From NCBI GenBank assembly GCA_949752745.1, contig OX457031.1, forward strand, positions 50,275,188-50,339,187: a stretch of 64,000 nucleotides of DNA, given 5' to 3'. Positions within the stretch are counted from its first letter, which is position 1. Every line of letters begins with the position of its first letter. The position numbers and the translations under genes were made by a program. The notes beneath the pieces were generated by a model. It made no database searches, was not told the DNA's origin, and saw nothing but the letters and a program-made list of their open reading frames with translations. Source of the DNA: Protula sp. h YS-2021. Its lineage: Eukaryota > Annelida > Polychaeta > Sabellida > Serpulidae. Below are positions 45,623 to 58,972 of the stretch, piece by piece.

Positions 45623-46359
45623 CTGCAATCAAGATATAACAGTTATCTTAGTGTTTTTATGTTGTGTTAAATAGCACTTTCACGATTTTGTTTGTTTGTT
45701 TGTTTGTTTTTGTTTTTTTTTGCCTTTGTTTGGGTGGTGTTATCTGCTTTTAACCCGCAATGCCAAATTGACATGCTTAAGCAAAAACATTACAACAAAA
45801 AATTGTTATTAAATTCCTTGAGTCAAATCTTTCCCTTCATATTAAAACGCCGAGTGACACGAAATTGATTCATCAAATGACTAGCTCAGATTGAGATTCT
45901 TTAAGGCTATTATTGGAGTCAGTAACAATTAAAATGTTTGTGAATGTCCCAAAAAATAAATAAAAATAAAAGTAACAAAAATACATAAAGTAATAACCTC
46001 GTTTATTCTTTACTTAAGAAAATAGAGTACGTTTTTACAATCAAGACAATCCCTGTCATGGTCAATTATCAAAATGGCAAAGAAAGTCTATTTTTTTTTA
46101 AATTTAAATTGTCAAGTTTAAGCCTTCCTTGGCGAGCTTAAACGTTTGTGATATAACTAAAAAATGTGGCAGTTTAATTTAATCATTGCATTAAACTTTT
46201 TTAATACTTTAAGCAGTTACTTCATGCATTGTTAAAAAATACTTGGTGCAGAAACCATAACCACAGTAAAACAAGTAAGAGCAATTAACCTTTGCAAAAA
46301 AAATATCGGATAAAAAATAGAAAGAAAATATCAATATTTGATAAAAATTAAATGCTCAC
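45623..46359 (-). other. Predicted NeuroD 5'UTR intron
   Basis: Minus-strand donor AGAG|GTGAGC with GT at 46359-46358. The acceptor TTGATTGCAG ends at 45623, one base before A-ATG. Vertebrate NeuroD genes also have a non-coding first exon and the whole CDS in exon 2. Confidence 0.6.
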
Positions 46360-46601
46360 CTCTTTTTTTTTTTTTAGAAAATTCGTTTCCTTTTTCAGTG
46401 ATGTTACAAAGAGATCCTATCAACGTGTTGCTTTTGATCACTTAATTTGTTTCTTTGTTTTTTTAATGTTGAGAAGAGAAAGTTTTTTCTCCTTTGGTAA
46501 ATAAACGAAAGTTCAAATCCCGCGGTGTTGCAGCACTGGCTTTCTCTTTTAACACTTTTCGTCTCAGTTTGATTTTGTTGCAGGAGCATTGAGGTTATGG
46601 G

Positions 46602-46609
46602 TATTTATA
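46602..46609 (-). promoter_or_regulatory. TATA box of predicted NeuroD promoter
   Basis: Minus strand reads GGGGTATAAATACCC. Transcription would start near 46575, giving a first exon of about 215 nt to the donor at 46360. Upstream lies the palindrome GTCACAATTGTGAC. Confidence 0.55.
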
Positions 46610-46648
46610 CCCCTCTCTTATTCAGAAGCCCCCTTTTACTGGGCAGCA

Positions 46649-46662
46649 GTCACAATTGTGAC
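46649..46662. promoter_or_regulatory. Palindromic E-box upstream of NeuroD TATA
   Basis: GTCACAATTGTGAC is a perfect 14-bp palindrome with the E-box CAATTG in the centre, about 40 bp upstream of the TATA box. It is a possible bHLH binding site, for instance for autoregulation. This is inferred from position and motif only. Confidence 0.4.
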
Positions 46663-46739
46663 TCAACTTGAGAAGCTACTTACGGCTCTGCCTTCTAATC
46701 TGTGAAAGGTTGTATTGAAGATATTTTGTCAGTGTTACG

Positions 46740-47146
46740 CACGCTTGGTATTGGTGGGGGTGGGAATGGGGAGGAGGAATGGGGAAGGGGAGGAGGAGGG
46801 GTAACGGGAAGGGGAATGGGGACGGAGGAGGGGTAGGGGAAGGGGGAGGGGTAGGTGAACGGGGAGGAGGAGGGGTAAGGGGAAGGGAGGGGAGGGGGAG
46901 GGCGACGGAGTAAGAGGGAGGGGAACAGGGAAGGAGGTAAGTATCAAGCGTTTTATAGACCCGGAGACCAGATGATTTGTTCACCTGTAGAATAATCTGC
47001 TTATAAGCGGCCCCATTCTCTGGAACTTCCCAATTGTTCTTCGCATTTTTGGTTGGAATAATTTTCCCCAAAAAATCCTGTAATGTCGAATGTAAACAGG
47101 CTAAAAGGCTTGCAGATCGTTTTCCCGGGAATTTTTCATCTGGTTT

Positions 47147-47148
<2 letters not shown>
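46740..47148. other. GGGGA-rich low complexity and unique spacer
   Basis: Purine-rich GGGGA/GGAGG repeats at about 46755-46935, then ordinary sequence. Pro/Ser-rich minus-strand frames are composition artefacts. Confidence 0.7.
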
Positions 47149-47213
<65 letters not shown>

Positions 47214-47260
47214 GAGAGAAAGAGAGAGAGGGAGCGAGAGGGAGAGAGAGAAACTCTCTC
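47149..47260. repeat. GA microsatellite
   Basis: GA run, perfect for about 60 bp then interrupted, roughly 0.5 kb upstream of the NeuroD promoter. Confidence 0.95.
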
Positions 47261-48924
47261 TCTCGGTTTGATGTCCAGAGCGCTGTACCAAAATGTAAAC
47301 AAACACCAGACAAATTATAACGTCTCGCCGCTTTTGTTTTTCTTAATTATTTTATTTTGGCACAGCCTTCACTGCTGATACAGCTAGTTAATTGCAACTC
47401 TTACTTCAAGATCATCTTTAATAGAAATATATAAATTTAGAAACAAATTTTCAATAAAATGTCTTTGATTTATATTTATGTTAGAGGCAAAAATGAAAAG
47501 AAAGCGGCGTGAAACTGAATTTAAAATAATACCTAAAAAGACTTCAGAAGCTACCAGAATATCTCAGTGATATGAGATATGTTGATGTAGCCTTTGTATA
47601 AACTTTCGTGTTAAATTTGGGACAAAGCTGTTATTTTGATCCCGACTAAACACCCACTCTTTCCGACGTCTAATCAACGTCTTTAGTCCAACGTTAGAAA
47701 ATCGACGGTGTATAGATGTCGGTGTCCCAACCAAATAACACCCTCATCATGGAACTGGGAGTCATGATAGGTCGCTTGGAAATAATGCGAGGACATATAA
47801 CAGTGACGTCTTAAATTGTAAGAATATCAGGAGGACACATAAAAGTGACGACGTAAATTGTGGAAATGCCAGGAGGACACAACGTGTTCTCCCTCTTACT
47901 GTTGAAAAATGTTAGCGAAAATTGACTTGTCACATACCCTGCATTACCGGATACTCTAACAGTGGTGACACTCTGGCGTCGGCATAACCACAGTACCTTA
48001 TGGATTGTCACTGTCAGGATGGCGACTTTAGATCACTTTCTCGTCGTCTATACAACGCCACTCTCCCCAGCATCTACCCGAGGTCATGGTGACAACGTTA
48101 TGCATGAAAAGAGTTCTTTAATACTGTCCAGTGTTCAAAAAATTTAAATCCACAATTTTGCCCTTGAAACTTCAGTTTATTCAGTTATTTTTATTTGTCA
48201 ATATTCAATTTATATGTGTCATATTTTCATCCTTCATTTGCCCATTCATATTTTTTGTTATAAAATTAAGTCATCCAGGTTCAATATGAAAAAAAAATTA
48301 CAAAAAAAACTTAAAACCAAAAAAAAAAAAATAATCAAACATACAAAAAGAGCTAATAAACAAAAATAAATAAATAAATAAAACGACAAGCTACAGCAGC
48401 GTAATCCTAAATTTTACAAAAATCTGTTTGTCTTCTTTTAGTTTTGAGCGTGACTACGGCCTTCCGAGAGTGCACTTGAAGAGGCGCGCGACCAATCGTC
48501 GGTCGTGTGACCATCTGTCCTTTTCCAGCCGCGTGCCTAATGGTCCATTTCAAACCTCCCCCTTTAATGGGATGCTTAAAAATTCATGCATGGAGGGGTG
48601 GGCGGTTTCCTTTACGTTGTCTTGAACTTAACCAACAATTGAAAGATGTCGCAAAAAATCTTAATGGAGGGTTCTCATTGGGACACTTCAATGCAATACA
48701 CAAAAGAATGTGAGTTGGAGTTCGATCCAAACGACCCTTTCCGAAAATCCGATTTCGCTACGCAAGTCTACAGACGGTTTACCTCCATTATGAAAGATAT
48801 TCTGTATAGGCTAAAAGTAATGGGGATGTGGGGATTTCGTTTATGGTTTGTAATTGCAATTGTGTGAAGATTAGGTAGTTTTGATAAATAAAGACAAACT
48901 GCAAACGAAGTGGGTCAACAAGTG
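47261..48924. other. Intergenic; trace of CGACGTCGG-type repeat
   Basis: At about 47642-47740 there are CCCGACTAAACACCC, TTTCCGACGTC and ATCGACGG words like one end of the MITE-like family at 2088. From 48240 to 48390 it is A-rich. Open frames at 48428-48867 resemble no protein I know. Confidence 0.4.
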
Positions 48925-49665
48925 GGGCTTATACCTCATCCAATAGCAGGGCTGCATCAGGATTGCCTGCACCTCATCTAATAGTGTTGTGACTTAATGG
49001 CTACCTGCACCTCATCCACTGGTGTTATGACCGAATCCACTAGCAGCTTGAACTAACGGCTGCTATAGGATCCCATCCATAGGCTCCCGACCTCACGTTT
49101 GCCTGCGCATGGCTGCATTTACTGGTGGTGTGACTTAATGCCTACCTGCACCCCATCCACTAGTCTTGTGACCTAATGGCTGCCTGCACCTCATCCACTA
49201 GTAGTGTGAACTAATAGTTATCGCCACCTCATTTACTAGTGCTGTACCCTAATGGCTACCTGCACCTCATCCACTAGTATTGTGACCTAATGGCTGCCTG
49301 TACCTAATCTGCTAGTATTGTGAACTAATGGCTGCCTGCACCGCATGCACTAGTGGTGTGACCTAATGGTTGGCTGCAACTCATCTACTAGTAGTGTGAC
49401 CTAATGACTACATTCACCACATTCACAAGTGTCGTGACTAAATGGCTACCTGCATCTCATCCACTAGCGGGTGACCTAATAGTTGCTGCCTGCACCTCAT
49501 CCATCAGTACTGAGATCTAATGGCAGCCTGCACCTAATGCATGACTGTCTGCACCTCATCCACTAGTATTGTGACCTAATGGCTGCCTGCACCTAATCCA
49601 CCACCACTGTCACCTAATGACTGACTTCACCTCATCCACTAGTGATATGTGTACTGTTTTTCTTC
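48925..49665. repeat. Degenerate minisatellite, about 36-38 bp unit
   Basis: About 20 units with the frame CCTGCACCTCATCCACTAGT followed by ATTGTGACCTAATGGCTG. Unit length and sequence vary strongly, so it is an old array. Confidence 0.8.
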
Positions 49666-51763
49666 ATACGTAGTGCACCTGACCTTCTGTTTCGGTTGAC
49701 CACTGTTGACGTGGCTGTGTCTCAGTGCTTCTTTGGATTCCACTGCCTCGTTTTTTTAAGTGTATTCATAAGCTTATAATGGTGTCTATGGTCTGAGCAG
49801 GCCAGCAAGTGCTCGGTCGTTTAACGACGCTTAAGTACAGTCATTTCGAAGTTACTTAATTGTATTAAAATTCGATGTCTCTAAAAGACATCCTAAGCTT
49901 TATTACTTACAGCAATGGACAATTTTCTGCGCTAATATTTTATCTTTACATGGAAATTGTTTTAGTTAATAACTAATCAAACATTTCAAATATATCAATG
50001 GTCAGCTGCTTGCTTTATCTGGCTGTTATGACAACAAACTCAAATCATGACGTTAGTGAGACTGCTGATAGTGGTACATAATGTTACCCGTTTTTATAGA
50101 ACAATAAGAACACTGTTTTCACGGAATTGTCAGTGGGTGGACGGAACAAAAAGTTTAGTACAAAACAGACCGAACAGCCGTAGAGGTTGGCTGTTAAGCA
50201 ACAAAGGTATTGTACCCGCCACCGTCACCGCGTCAATTTCTGTCATTTTCTGTCATTTTTCGTCACGTCTCCGTCACTTGTCCAACTGTGCAAATAAAGT
50301 GCTGATTTTATTAAGGAATTCTTTATTCGGATACGAACAGCAAATAGATCTGGAACTTTAACTATTGAATTTATTTTTTGCAAAAGGCAGCACCTGCAAT
50401 CGGAAATCGACCCCTTTTCCGTTGTGTTTTTATGTGACTTCCCTTGAAATTAAGACAAACGGTGCGGCAATTTAGAACTTATTGGAATAAAAAAAAAAGC
50501 GGTAATTCTTTAATACATCTTATCTGTAATTGACATATTGGCGTGCTTTGATCTTCTTGTAAAGTAATACAATTCGGTTACTCTAAAATGCAATAAAACT
50601 GTTATGTTATTTACGTTAGCAGGAATGTCGTTAGATATGGGTGTGAAGGAGAAGTTTGTTCAGATAAGAAGGCGTTGTGTCAACTGGTTCTCCCACTTGT
50701 CTCCTAACTTATTGCTGTTCATATAAATCTGGTCATATGCCTGCGGTTAAGCTTCAATGGAGGCGACACGCGACCCAAGAAGGAAGCCATAAGTGGCACT
50801 GATTCACTTAATCGATCACACAGTTCGACTGCTTCTGGTTATTTTTTAACTGCTGTAACAAGATGAAGCATACATCCAGCGGTACATTTTTAAACAGCCC
50901 TGAAGGAATTGCTGGCCACACTGCGATCTACCAGTAACTACATTGCGATCTACCGGTAACTACATTGTGATCTACCGGTAACTACATTGCGATCTACCAG
51001 TAACTACGAAAGCAGTCCTGTGGCAGATTTTCCTGGGGCTTTAAAAGAATTAACAACACCAGTGACCAATAAGAATTATGCACCATTAAACAACTTGCAT
51101 AAAAGTTTGCTTTTTGCGTGTAATTTTACTATCGTCAGAAAAAAATAATGTTCCATGCTTTCGAAAGCACTGTGCAGATATCTCATCAGCTAGAATCTTA
51201 TTCTTGTAAAAAATAAACTTACAGCTTATTTAATTAGAATAAAATTTAATTTGATTAGAACATTTTCAGTTCACCGTGTGGGTGTGTGTGGGTGTGGGGG
51301 TGGAGAGGGGAGGGGGAGGGAAGGAAGGCGTCAGAGAAACCACACTCATAGACTTGCCGGAGCTTTGCCAGAATTGCCCTGGTGTTTCTCACAACGTACA
51401 ACATGAATGTGTAGCAAATTTAACTTTAATTAAAAAATCTCTCCAGTAAGACAAAGGCGAAATAAAAGAATTTAAAAATGGAGTGCGGCAACAAAAAATA
51501 CTGACCAACCTTTCTGGTTTTAATATTAAAACTCTTGAGGCCCTTTTGCCCAATATTTCATTCTCGGCCATTATGCCCTGGGTCGTTGTGGCTAAGGTTC
51601 CCTTGTCTTTAGCCAGGAAGTCCAAGGCCGTTATTTCCCCGGCCCTTACGTCTGGATAGGAGCAGTCGAGACATAGCTAGACTGGTCTCTTCAACATTAT
51701 GTGTCTAAAATGCAGTAAATTACTTAAAACATGAAGGAACAGATCAGCAATATTGGCTGTAGG
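49666..51763. other. Intergenic with short tandem repeat
   Basis: About four units of a 26-bp repeat (GCGATCTACCAGTAACTACA) at 50922-51006. The rest has no recognisable gene. Confidence 0.45.
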
Positions 51764-52985
51764 AAAAAGAATGGTACAGGGAAAAATGGCTCCGGAAAAA
51801 TGGCACAGGAAAATATGGTACAATGTGCAATCCCGGAAAAAATGGCACAACTGTTTTCATTGAACTGAAGGTTTACTTAAACTGTAAAATTTTTGTCTTG
51901 CACCATCACATTTAAGAACACAGTATTAAACCACGATTGCATCTACTAATCTACTGCAGAATATTATTTTATATTCATTTTCGAAATGTCATTTTTAGTG
52001 TCCCAAACTACTGAAAGACGTGTCTCAAACCCTATTGTTACGGATTTGATATTTTTTTTTTAAGTCTGCAATTTGATAGTCCTTAAATTATGACCAAGTT
52101 GGTCGGCATATTCTCATCTCCTGCCATCACTTCACGTTGCTAATAATTTATGAACTGTATTTTAATTTAATATAAACGACCAATATAAACATATGTCCGT
52201 TGTCACAACTATATATATATAAGGTCACAACAGTTATTCACGTCTAAAGTCACTGAAGATAAGACAAGAAAAAGTTTCCGCTAAGAACGTTTGAACAATA
52301 TGTAAAAAAAGTTACAACCATAACTTTAAATGTACCACTGTTTGCGGTGTAACAGGCTATCTTGCCCCCCCCCCCCTGTACAGCTTCCCCCCCCGGGGGG
52401 GGGGGAAGCTAGACTAGGCTATCTTCCCCCCCTCTGGGATATTTTGCCCCCTCCATAAAAAAACGAATAAATGGAATAAATACTTAACTTTTAATGGTAA
52501 ATGATCTCTATAGAGCACAATTTCTTCTGTGCTTGAAAATTATCAAGTTTTTGCGTAATTCAACAGCCATTTACACAATTCACTGCAGTTCACTGCGTTT
52601 TTGGTCCAACCAGGTCAATGCCGATTTATTTTCATTTATTTTTATTTATTTTCATTCACTACTCCTTTTCAATATTTGCTCTACTGATCAAGTAATTAAT
52701 TTATAATCAAAATAAAAAATATCCCAGGTTGGGGGGGAGCTGAACAGGGGGCAAAATATCCCAGAGGGGGGCAAGATAGCCTAGTCTAGCTTCCCCCCAG
52801 GGGGGGAAGAGCTAGACTAGGCTATCTTGCCCCCGGGGGGAAGCTATACAGGGGGCAAGATATACTGTTACACCGGGATTGCGCATTGTGCCATATTTTC
52901 CTGTGCCATTTTTTCCGGAGCGATTTTTTCCTGCGCCATATTTTCCTGTGCCATTTTTCCTGTGCCGTTTTTTCCGGACCCCACG
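51764..52985. repeat. Inverted arms of AATGGCACAGG type around a nested MITE
   Basis: The left arm, about 51764-51850, has GAAAAATGGCTCCGG, AAAATGGCACAGGAAAATATGG (read in parts) and TGTGCAATCCCGG. The right arm, about 52873-52985, has their reverse complements (GGGATTGCGCATTGTGCC, TTTTCCTGTGCCATTTTTTCC). The CGGTGTAA element at 52345-52875 sits between them and touches the right arm. Confidence 0.55.
52345..52875. mobile_element. MITE with CGGTGTAACAG ends and C-rich subterminal repeats
   Basis: Left end CGGTGTAACAGGCTATCTTG followed by a C-run; right end is the reverse complement with CAAGATATACTGTTACACCG. The words TAGACTAGGCTATCTTGCCC and GGGATATTTTGCCCCC are repeated in both arms. The AT-rich middle (about 52450-52725) has no coding capacity. 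No target duplication is obvious. Confidence 0.65.
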
Positions 52986-53812
52986 ATATTATCCCCGTGT
53001 TAGTGATAATTATATGGCCACGGCAATATTTTATAATTTGTAAGATCAAAATTCTCTTTTTGTATGCAAAAAAACTTATGTTTGCATTAAATTTTTGCAT
53101 TACCATGAAAAGTTGGAAACTAATACATTTGAACTCCGAACGCTTCAATAAAATTTGAATTTATTACAATAATTAACCCTTTTTTTGAGTTGAAATGGTC
53201 CCTCGTTCCTAACGCATACCTATATGGTGAGCGTTTGGTTAGTCAATATCACAAAATGGCTGACTTATTTTTATGAAAAATGGCAACCGAATTACCCCGC
53301 TTACTTCTAAATTGTTTAGCGTTCAACAAGTATATGGAATAAAAAGACTGAAAAGATGCTATTTTACGATTGCATAATATTGTTAGCAAGCAGTTGCCAT
53401 CTGTTGACATGCAAACAGCATATCTATCATGCCTTTGCCATCAGTTGTCATATTTGTCCATGTGCGTAACAGATAACAAGCACCACAGCAAACCTGGTTA
53501 ATACAGACAGCGTTGGGACCGACAAAATTTGTCTGGATTAGCAAAAATATCCGAATTATTCAGCTTATGCTATAATGGTTTGATTTGTTTACTAAATAAG
53601 CGATCATTGGTATTATAGGCAGTCGGCACCCAAAAGCGTTACGTGATTTGTTCGTTTGCAAACAGGAGCTGTTATATTTGTTACGGCACATTCTTATTGA
53701 CATTACCTAAGAGACACATATAAACAGCGTTCAGAGATCTCTCCATTACCTTGTTCGAATCAGACGCGTTATTCACACCACCTACATATTTGGTCTGAAA
53801 ATTTGTGTTGGG

Positions 53813-53886
53813 TATAACAGGCTATATTACCCCCCGTACATCTTCCTCACCCAAGGGGGGGGGGGCAAGATAAACTGTTACACCGG
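53813..53886. mobile_element. Very short element with GGTATAACAG / CTGTTACACCGG ends
   Basis: About 73 bp. GGTATAACAGGCTATATTACC with a C-run on the left and CAAGATAAACTGTTACACCG on the right are the same ends as in 52345-52875, with the centre deleted. Confidence 0.6.
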
Positions 53887-56235
53887 TGTCATGAAGAGGG
53901 AGGTGTCCCAATTTCCCATGTTCTTGCTGAATAAGAAACCAGTGGAAAATTGAATGCTACTGAAATATTTTGTTCGAATTACAGAGTTGTCCACATTTTA
54001 CAGGTTTATCCGGAGTCGGGCTTTATTGCATGTATTCACCTTCATGGACACAATGTAAAAATACATCTTTTTTCAGAGGGATTATACGTCAAGTTTAACG
54101 AAGAAAAAAAACCCTCACTGAAGGACACAGAAAACTGTGACGTCTTTCGTTTTTGGGTTCCCTCTGTGGTTCCCTCGTTTCTCCTTCCTCCTTTAAATGT
54201 TTCACTTTTTTCTATTAGATTCTTTTACCCGTTTTCACAGAATAAGAACATTCAATAGATTTAGTGCAACTCTTTCGGAACCTTTTATTAATGGCCAATT
54301 GAAACTGTTTGAAAATAATACGAGTTCGTATTGTTTTATGTCATTTTAGAAGACACCGTGCTATAAACTACCCACCCCACCCCCCCCCCCCCAAAAAAAA
54401 AAAAAGAACAGAGAAAATATTTTGATGGTTCTTAACAATTCTAATGATTAGTGGTCAAATTTCGATCTTTCTCCCGTTATTAACTGCTTGTGTTTCTGGA
54501 CTGAAGTTTTATTTGCTTTCATTGGCTTATCTAGCTTTCTGGTGTAGTTAATAGACTGTTTTAAAGACTGCATAAAAAACGTTTGTTGAGTAAAATGCAC
54601 ATTCATCCTATGGGATGGGTCTGAAACGTCCGTGGTGATCTGGGCAGAATGGATGCCATGTTTGCGTGCCGTAGCCTGGGGTTGTTTGCATTACAAGTGT
54701 CTCTCCACGCCATCTGTTGTTGAGACCGTGTAATTACCAGCCTGAATTCTCCCCCCACCCCCCCCCCCCCTCCCCACACCACCCTCAATCCCTAACCATT
54801 ATTTGCTTTTGTCATGCGAACACGCTGGTCAAGGAGATGGTTAATTCTTTAAGAAACTTTTAAATTGTATTTAGCACACTTCGTTTCAAAATATATTAGC
54901 TTCTTATCGTGTTATTTCACAGGTATGTTTTAACACTGACCGTTCAAACGTTTACTTTCATTCTTTATTTCGTGTGTTTTATTATATTTTTATTTTGTTC
55001 CAGCGCTTGGTAAGAACAATACCAGTGTCACAGAGTGTTTTTGTGCATACGCAGAAGTTTTATTTAGATTAACCTCAAATATTAAAGGAGATTTAAGTTA
55101 ATCTATGCCGAAGCTGGTCACTGATTTGGTTTCTTTAGTTGCACAAAATAGATAAGGACACTATTTGACCTCACGCACACTGACGTCATTACAAGCTCAC
55201 AACTGTCCATTTTTATTTTCTCTTTGTTTTCTTTTCAAAGAAACTACATTTCACAACGTTAATTAGTTGCCTTTGGTCTTCCTTTCGCTTATGACTGACA
55301 TTTGACCGCCAACAAATACGAGTTTGAAAGCGAGTGAGCGTGTGAAAAGCGTTGAAAATTATTTAATTGCCATTTTCATAATTGGCTCGTGAGCGCTGGT
55401 CAATTGTAACATTTATTTGCGCAAATTTCGCTGCCTCAACAATGCTTCAACTTCTTCCTGAGCTAACGCCACCTGGCCTGGTAACACAAGATAAATTATT
55501 TAAAGGCCTGGGGCAGATTAAATCCCTTCAAAGTGAATTGGGGAAAGGGGGATTTTAAACAGGCGACCTTCAAATTGAAACCAGACAATTAAACATAGAG
55601 ATATTTTTGTCTGCGAGTTAGTTCATCATAATCTAAAAAAAGAAAAAGAAAAAAAAGAAAACAAAATAACTGTGCCATAGCGTGGATAGAACGTGTGAAA
55701 TATTCGGCCTGTCACGATTGTAAGGGTCATGTGGCCGAGACACTAACAGCAAGTGGAATTAAAATAAACCAATAAATAAAACAAATTAAAATGTGAATTA
55801 GGACAATTTAAATTTGAAAATCCAGTGATAGTTGATTTGGCATGTAATGCATGTTTACTTAAAATTTACATCGACATTTTAGATAAAGCATATCTGCTTA
55901 TCTTCAGACATGTCGGCTTCCTTTTTCAAAGACTTGCCAGGTAGCCATGGCAACACTTGTAATTATAATATACTTGTTTGTACATACATAAATTGGAAAT
56001 ATCCGTGAGTGTTACACCCCCTAACCCCCCTGCACACCCCTTCCCACAGCGCATACTTGAATATGGCTGTGCTAAATAAAATCCCCCCCCCCCAAAAAAA
56101 AAACAAAGAAAAAAATATGGACAGTATTTTAATCTAGCTTTGCATAAGAATTTTTTCACATTGTTCGTCTGTCAAAGCGGGATACGCATATTTTGAAGTG
56201 GAAACCTTTTCATCGATAGGGTGCGGGTGGGAGGT
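53887..56235. other. Intergenic, nothing recognised
   Basis: AT-rich sequence with C-runs at about 54379-54392, 54756-54771 and 56084-56093. Open frames of up to about 100 codons have no similarity I recognise. Confidence 0.4.
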
Positions 56236-56237
56236 AA

Positions 56238-56819
56238 CTTTCCGGTGTAAGGAAACGTTTTGACCCCCAAAATAAATCGACCCCCCGGTTGATTTGTTTT
56301 AAAACAAACAGACCCCCCGGTCGATTTGTTTTAAAATAAACAGACCCCCTCTGAAATGTTTTAACCCTCTTATTTTTTGTTTGCTTTATTTATTTCTTTC
56401 CACATCTGGCCACCTTATTACTTTCTTTAATTGAAATAAAAACTATATCCATGAATAAAAATTTATTTAGCAACTAACATCTACTTTTTCAAACACGAAA
56501 ACACTTCCAACACCACTAACATACAGTCACCAAATAATCTGTCCAAGCTCAATAATGGCATTTCAATGGCTCAGAATAATAATTTTCTACATCAAGAGGT
56601 AGAAAATACTTAAAATAGTATTTAAAAACCATATGCACCTTTTTTACTTCCATTTTATATTTAAACATGATTTTTTGGAGGGGGTCAGTTTATTATAGGG
56701 GAGGTCTGTTTGTTATGGCGGGCTTTCCTAAAACAAATCGACCGGGGGGTCTGTTTGTTTTAAAATAAATCGACCGGGGGGCCGATTTGTTTGGGGGTCA
56801 AAACGTTTCATTACACCGG
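56238..56819. mobile_element. MITE with CCGGTGTAAGG ends and GACCCCC repeats
   Basis: Left end CCGGTGTAAGGAAACGTTTT then GACCCCCAAA; right end GGGGGTCAAAACG, TTTCATTACACCGG. Both arms repeat ATCGACCCCCCGG and AACAGACCCCC words. The terminal CCGGTGTAA links it to the element at 52345, although the internal words differ. The centre is AT-rich and not coding. Confidence 0.65.
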
Positions 56820-57436
56820 TAATGCAAAATTAAAATTCACTCCTTCCCTTTGCATTTTCCCCATGAGCTGAATATAAAAGACAATGTATTTGTTTAATCC
56901 CTGACATGAGGTCTCTCATGCCTGTTTTATTTTAATCAGTATAACTCCCGTGCCTTTCTTTTTTCATTTTTTGAAGCAATTAAACCTTTTCCTTGACTTT
57001 GCCAAAAAATGTCCAGTGACGCCAAGGAATACAAAAGCAAGTGCCCAAGCAGCTAGAGTGGCGTCGTCTCATCTCTTTATTTGGAACCACCTGTTCTTTG
57101 CCCCCTACCAAACCCTAGCCCTTCATCTCCTTTAAAGTGTTTAATTGAATTTGGCGATATTAGAACTTTTATAAGCCTCAGGGCGTGACTTATTATCCCG
57201 TTTTCTCCCGCGAGAGTTGTGATTAATACAGTTTTTCCCCTTTAATCGCGCTGTTTCATTATGGTTTTGGGAAATCTCTTTGATATTGCATGTCATTATT
57301 ATTGTGTTTGTTTCGTGATCGCTGTGCAATTCTATGATCAAACCACGGTCATTACATTTCTTTTACACCACCCTCTTTCGCCTGTGGGGAAGTTTTTCCA
57401 ACACTGAAGATATCACCAGCACTTGAACCTGTTTAC
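56820..57436. other. Intergenic, nothing recognised
   Basis: Ordinary AT-rich sequence without recognisable genes. Confidence 0.4.
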
Positions 57437-57583
<147 letters not shown>

Positions 57584-57606
57584 AATATCATTAATAATAA
57601 TAATAA

Positions 57607-58972
57607 CAGTAACAATAATAATAATTATTGATAATGATAATGTCACAACTTTCTCTTTTTTTAATTTCAGTCATGCGAATTTCCCTGTTCAACACTTGCA
57701 GCACAGTACGGCCAAAAGGAATCGAAACGATTGTGAATACGGCCACTGTGCAATAAAGCTTTTAAAACAATGACAACTTTACAAATTTAAAGGATTGTTT
57801 ATAAATATCAGATTTATATGAACAGAATATATTATCTGGCTTGAGCAGACGTCTTCTCCAGGAGAATATTAAGTAAGGAATATTTCAGTGGCAGAGATAT
57901 TTTCCATTAAAACAGAGAGTACAAGACAACCAAACAGTGAGTGAACACAACCAATAAGAAAATACAACACCACCATACAGAGAGTACAACACAACCGAAC
58001 AGTGAGCACAACACAACCAAGCAGAGAATACAACACAACTAAACAGGAAATACGACTGAATATAAAATTCAAAATACTTACATGGATACTTCGCCAAACT
58101 TATTACTATTAGTTCTATCATTTTCTTCTTTTTTCGATTTCATTTTAGAAGTGCCATGGACAATCTTTTCTGGTTCTTTCGAAAAAAGCCCGTTGTTTAT
58201 TTAACAGTCGTGTGCCAACACCTGCATTTGTATTTGACATCTGTCGCCTGAGCGTTCCAAGACAGTTAACGGGTAAACTTATGCGCTTCTGGGCCCTTGA
58301 GTCGTTTAACTTTAAGACGAATAGCGGGGTGGGGGGAGGGGGGGTGAGTGTTTTGCTGCTCCAATGAATAGCCACATAAAAGTGCAATTAGGTGAGAAAA
58401 TAGGTGAAAAGGAAAGAGGTGAGGGCGGGGGGTGGGGGGGGGGGCGAGGAAGAAAAACGGTGACCGACAATGACATAAGCCATTGTAATATTTCATAAAG
58501 TGTCTGAAGCTAAACGTCGTTGACACATGATTAGTGTCACAAATTCTTGAACTGTGCTGATTAACTGTACAGCATTCAAGTCCTCGACGCTTCTTTCAAT
58601 TTGCTAATAAGATTTTCGTTTTAAATCGTTTACGGTGGTATTATCGGCCACAACAGATCAATGAGGATAACCCTGAGAGTTTCAGGCAGATTTGCAAAAT
58701 TTGCCAACATTCTGACCCTTCACCCTCTTTCCCTGCAACCTCATTGAATTGTAGATTTTTAAGGCAGCAATTCACAACAGTAAAATTTGTTTAATCCGGG
58801 AAGTGCGGTAACGCCAAAATCTGTACTTATTAGCGGCAATATTACCTCCACGCCACCCCTCCCCGTCTCCACGTAACATCCTTCTGGTTTTCTGCCCTGC
58901 AATTTTGAACAGGGATAAAGAAAGCCAACCCTCAGTTTTCTAATATTGTCATGTAGTTTCATCAAACCTTGC
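57607..58972. other. Intergenic, nothing recognised
   Basis: At 57880-58070 an imperfect repeat of ACAGAGAGTACAACACAACC occurs. G-runs lie at about 58328-58345 and 58428-58444. No gene recognised. Confidence 0.4.

Noticed and set aside
48428..48867. A possible small gene (overlapping frames, including one of 73 codons beginning MSQKILMEG)
   Set aside because: No similarity, no splice or promoter context that I can support; left as intergenic.
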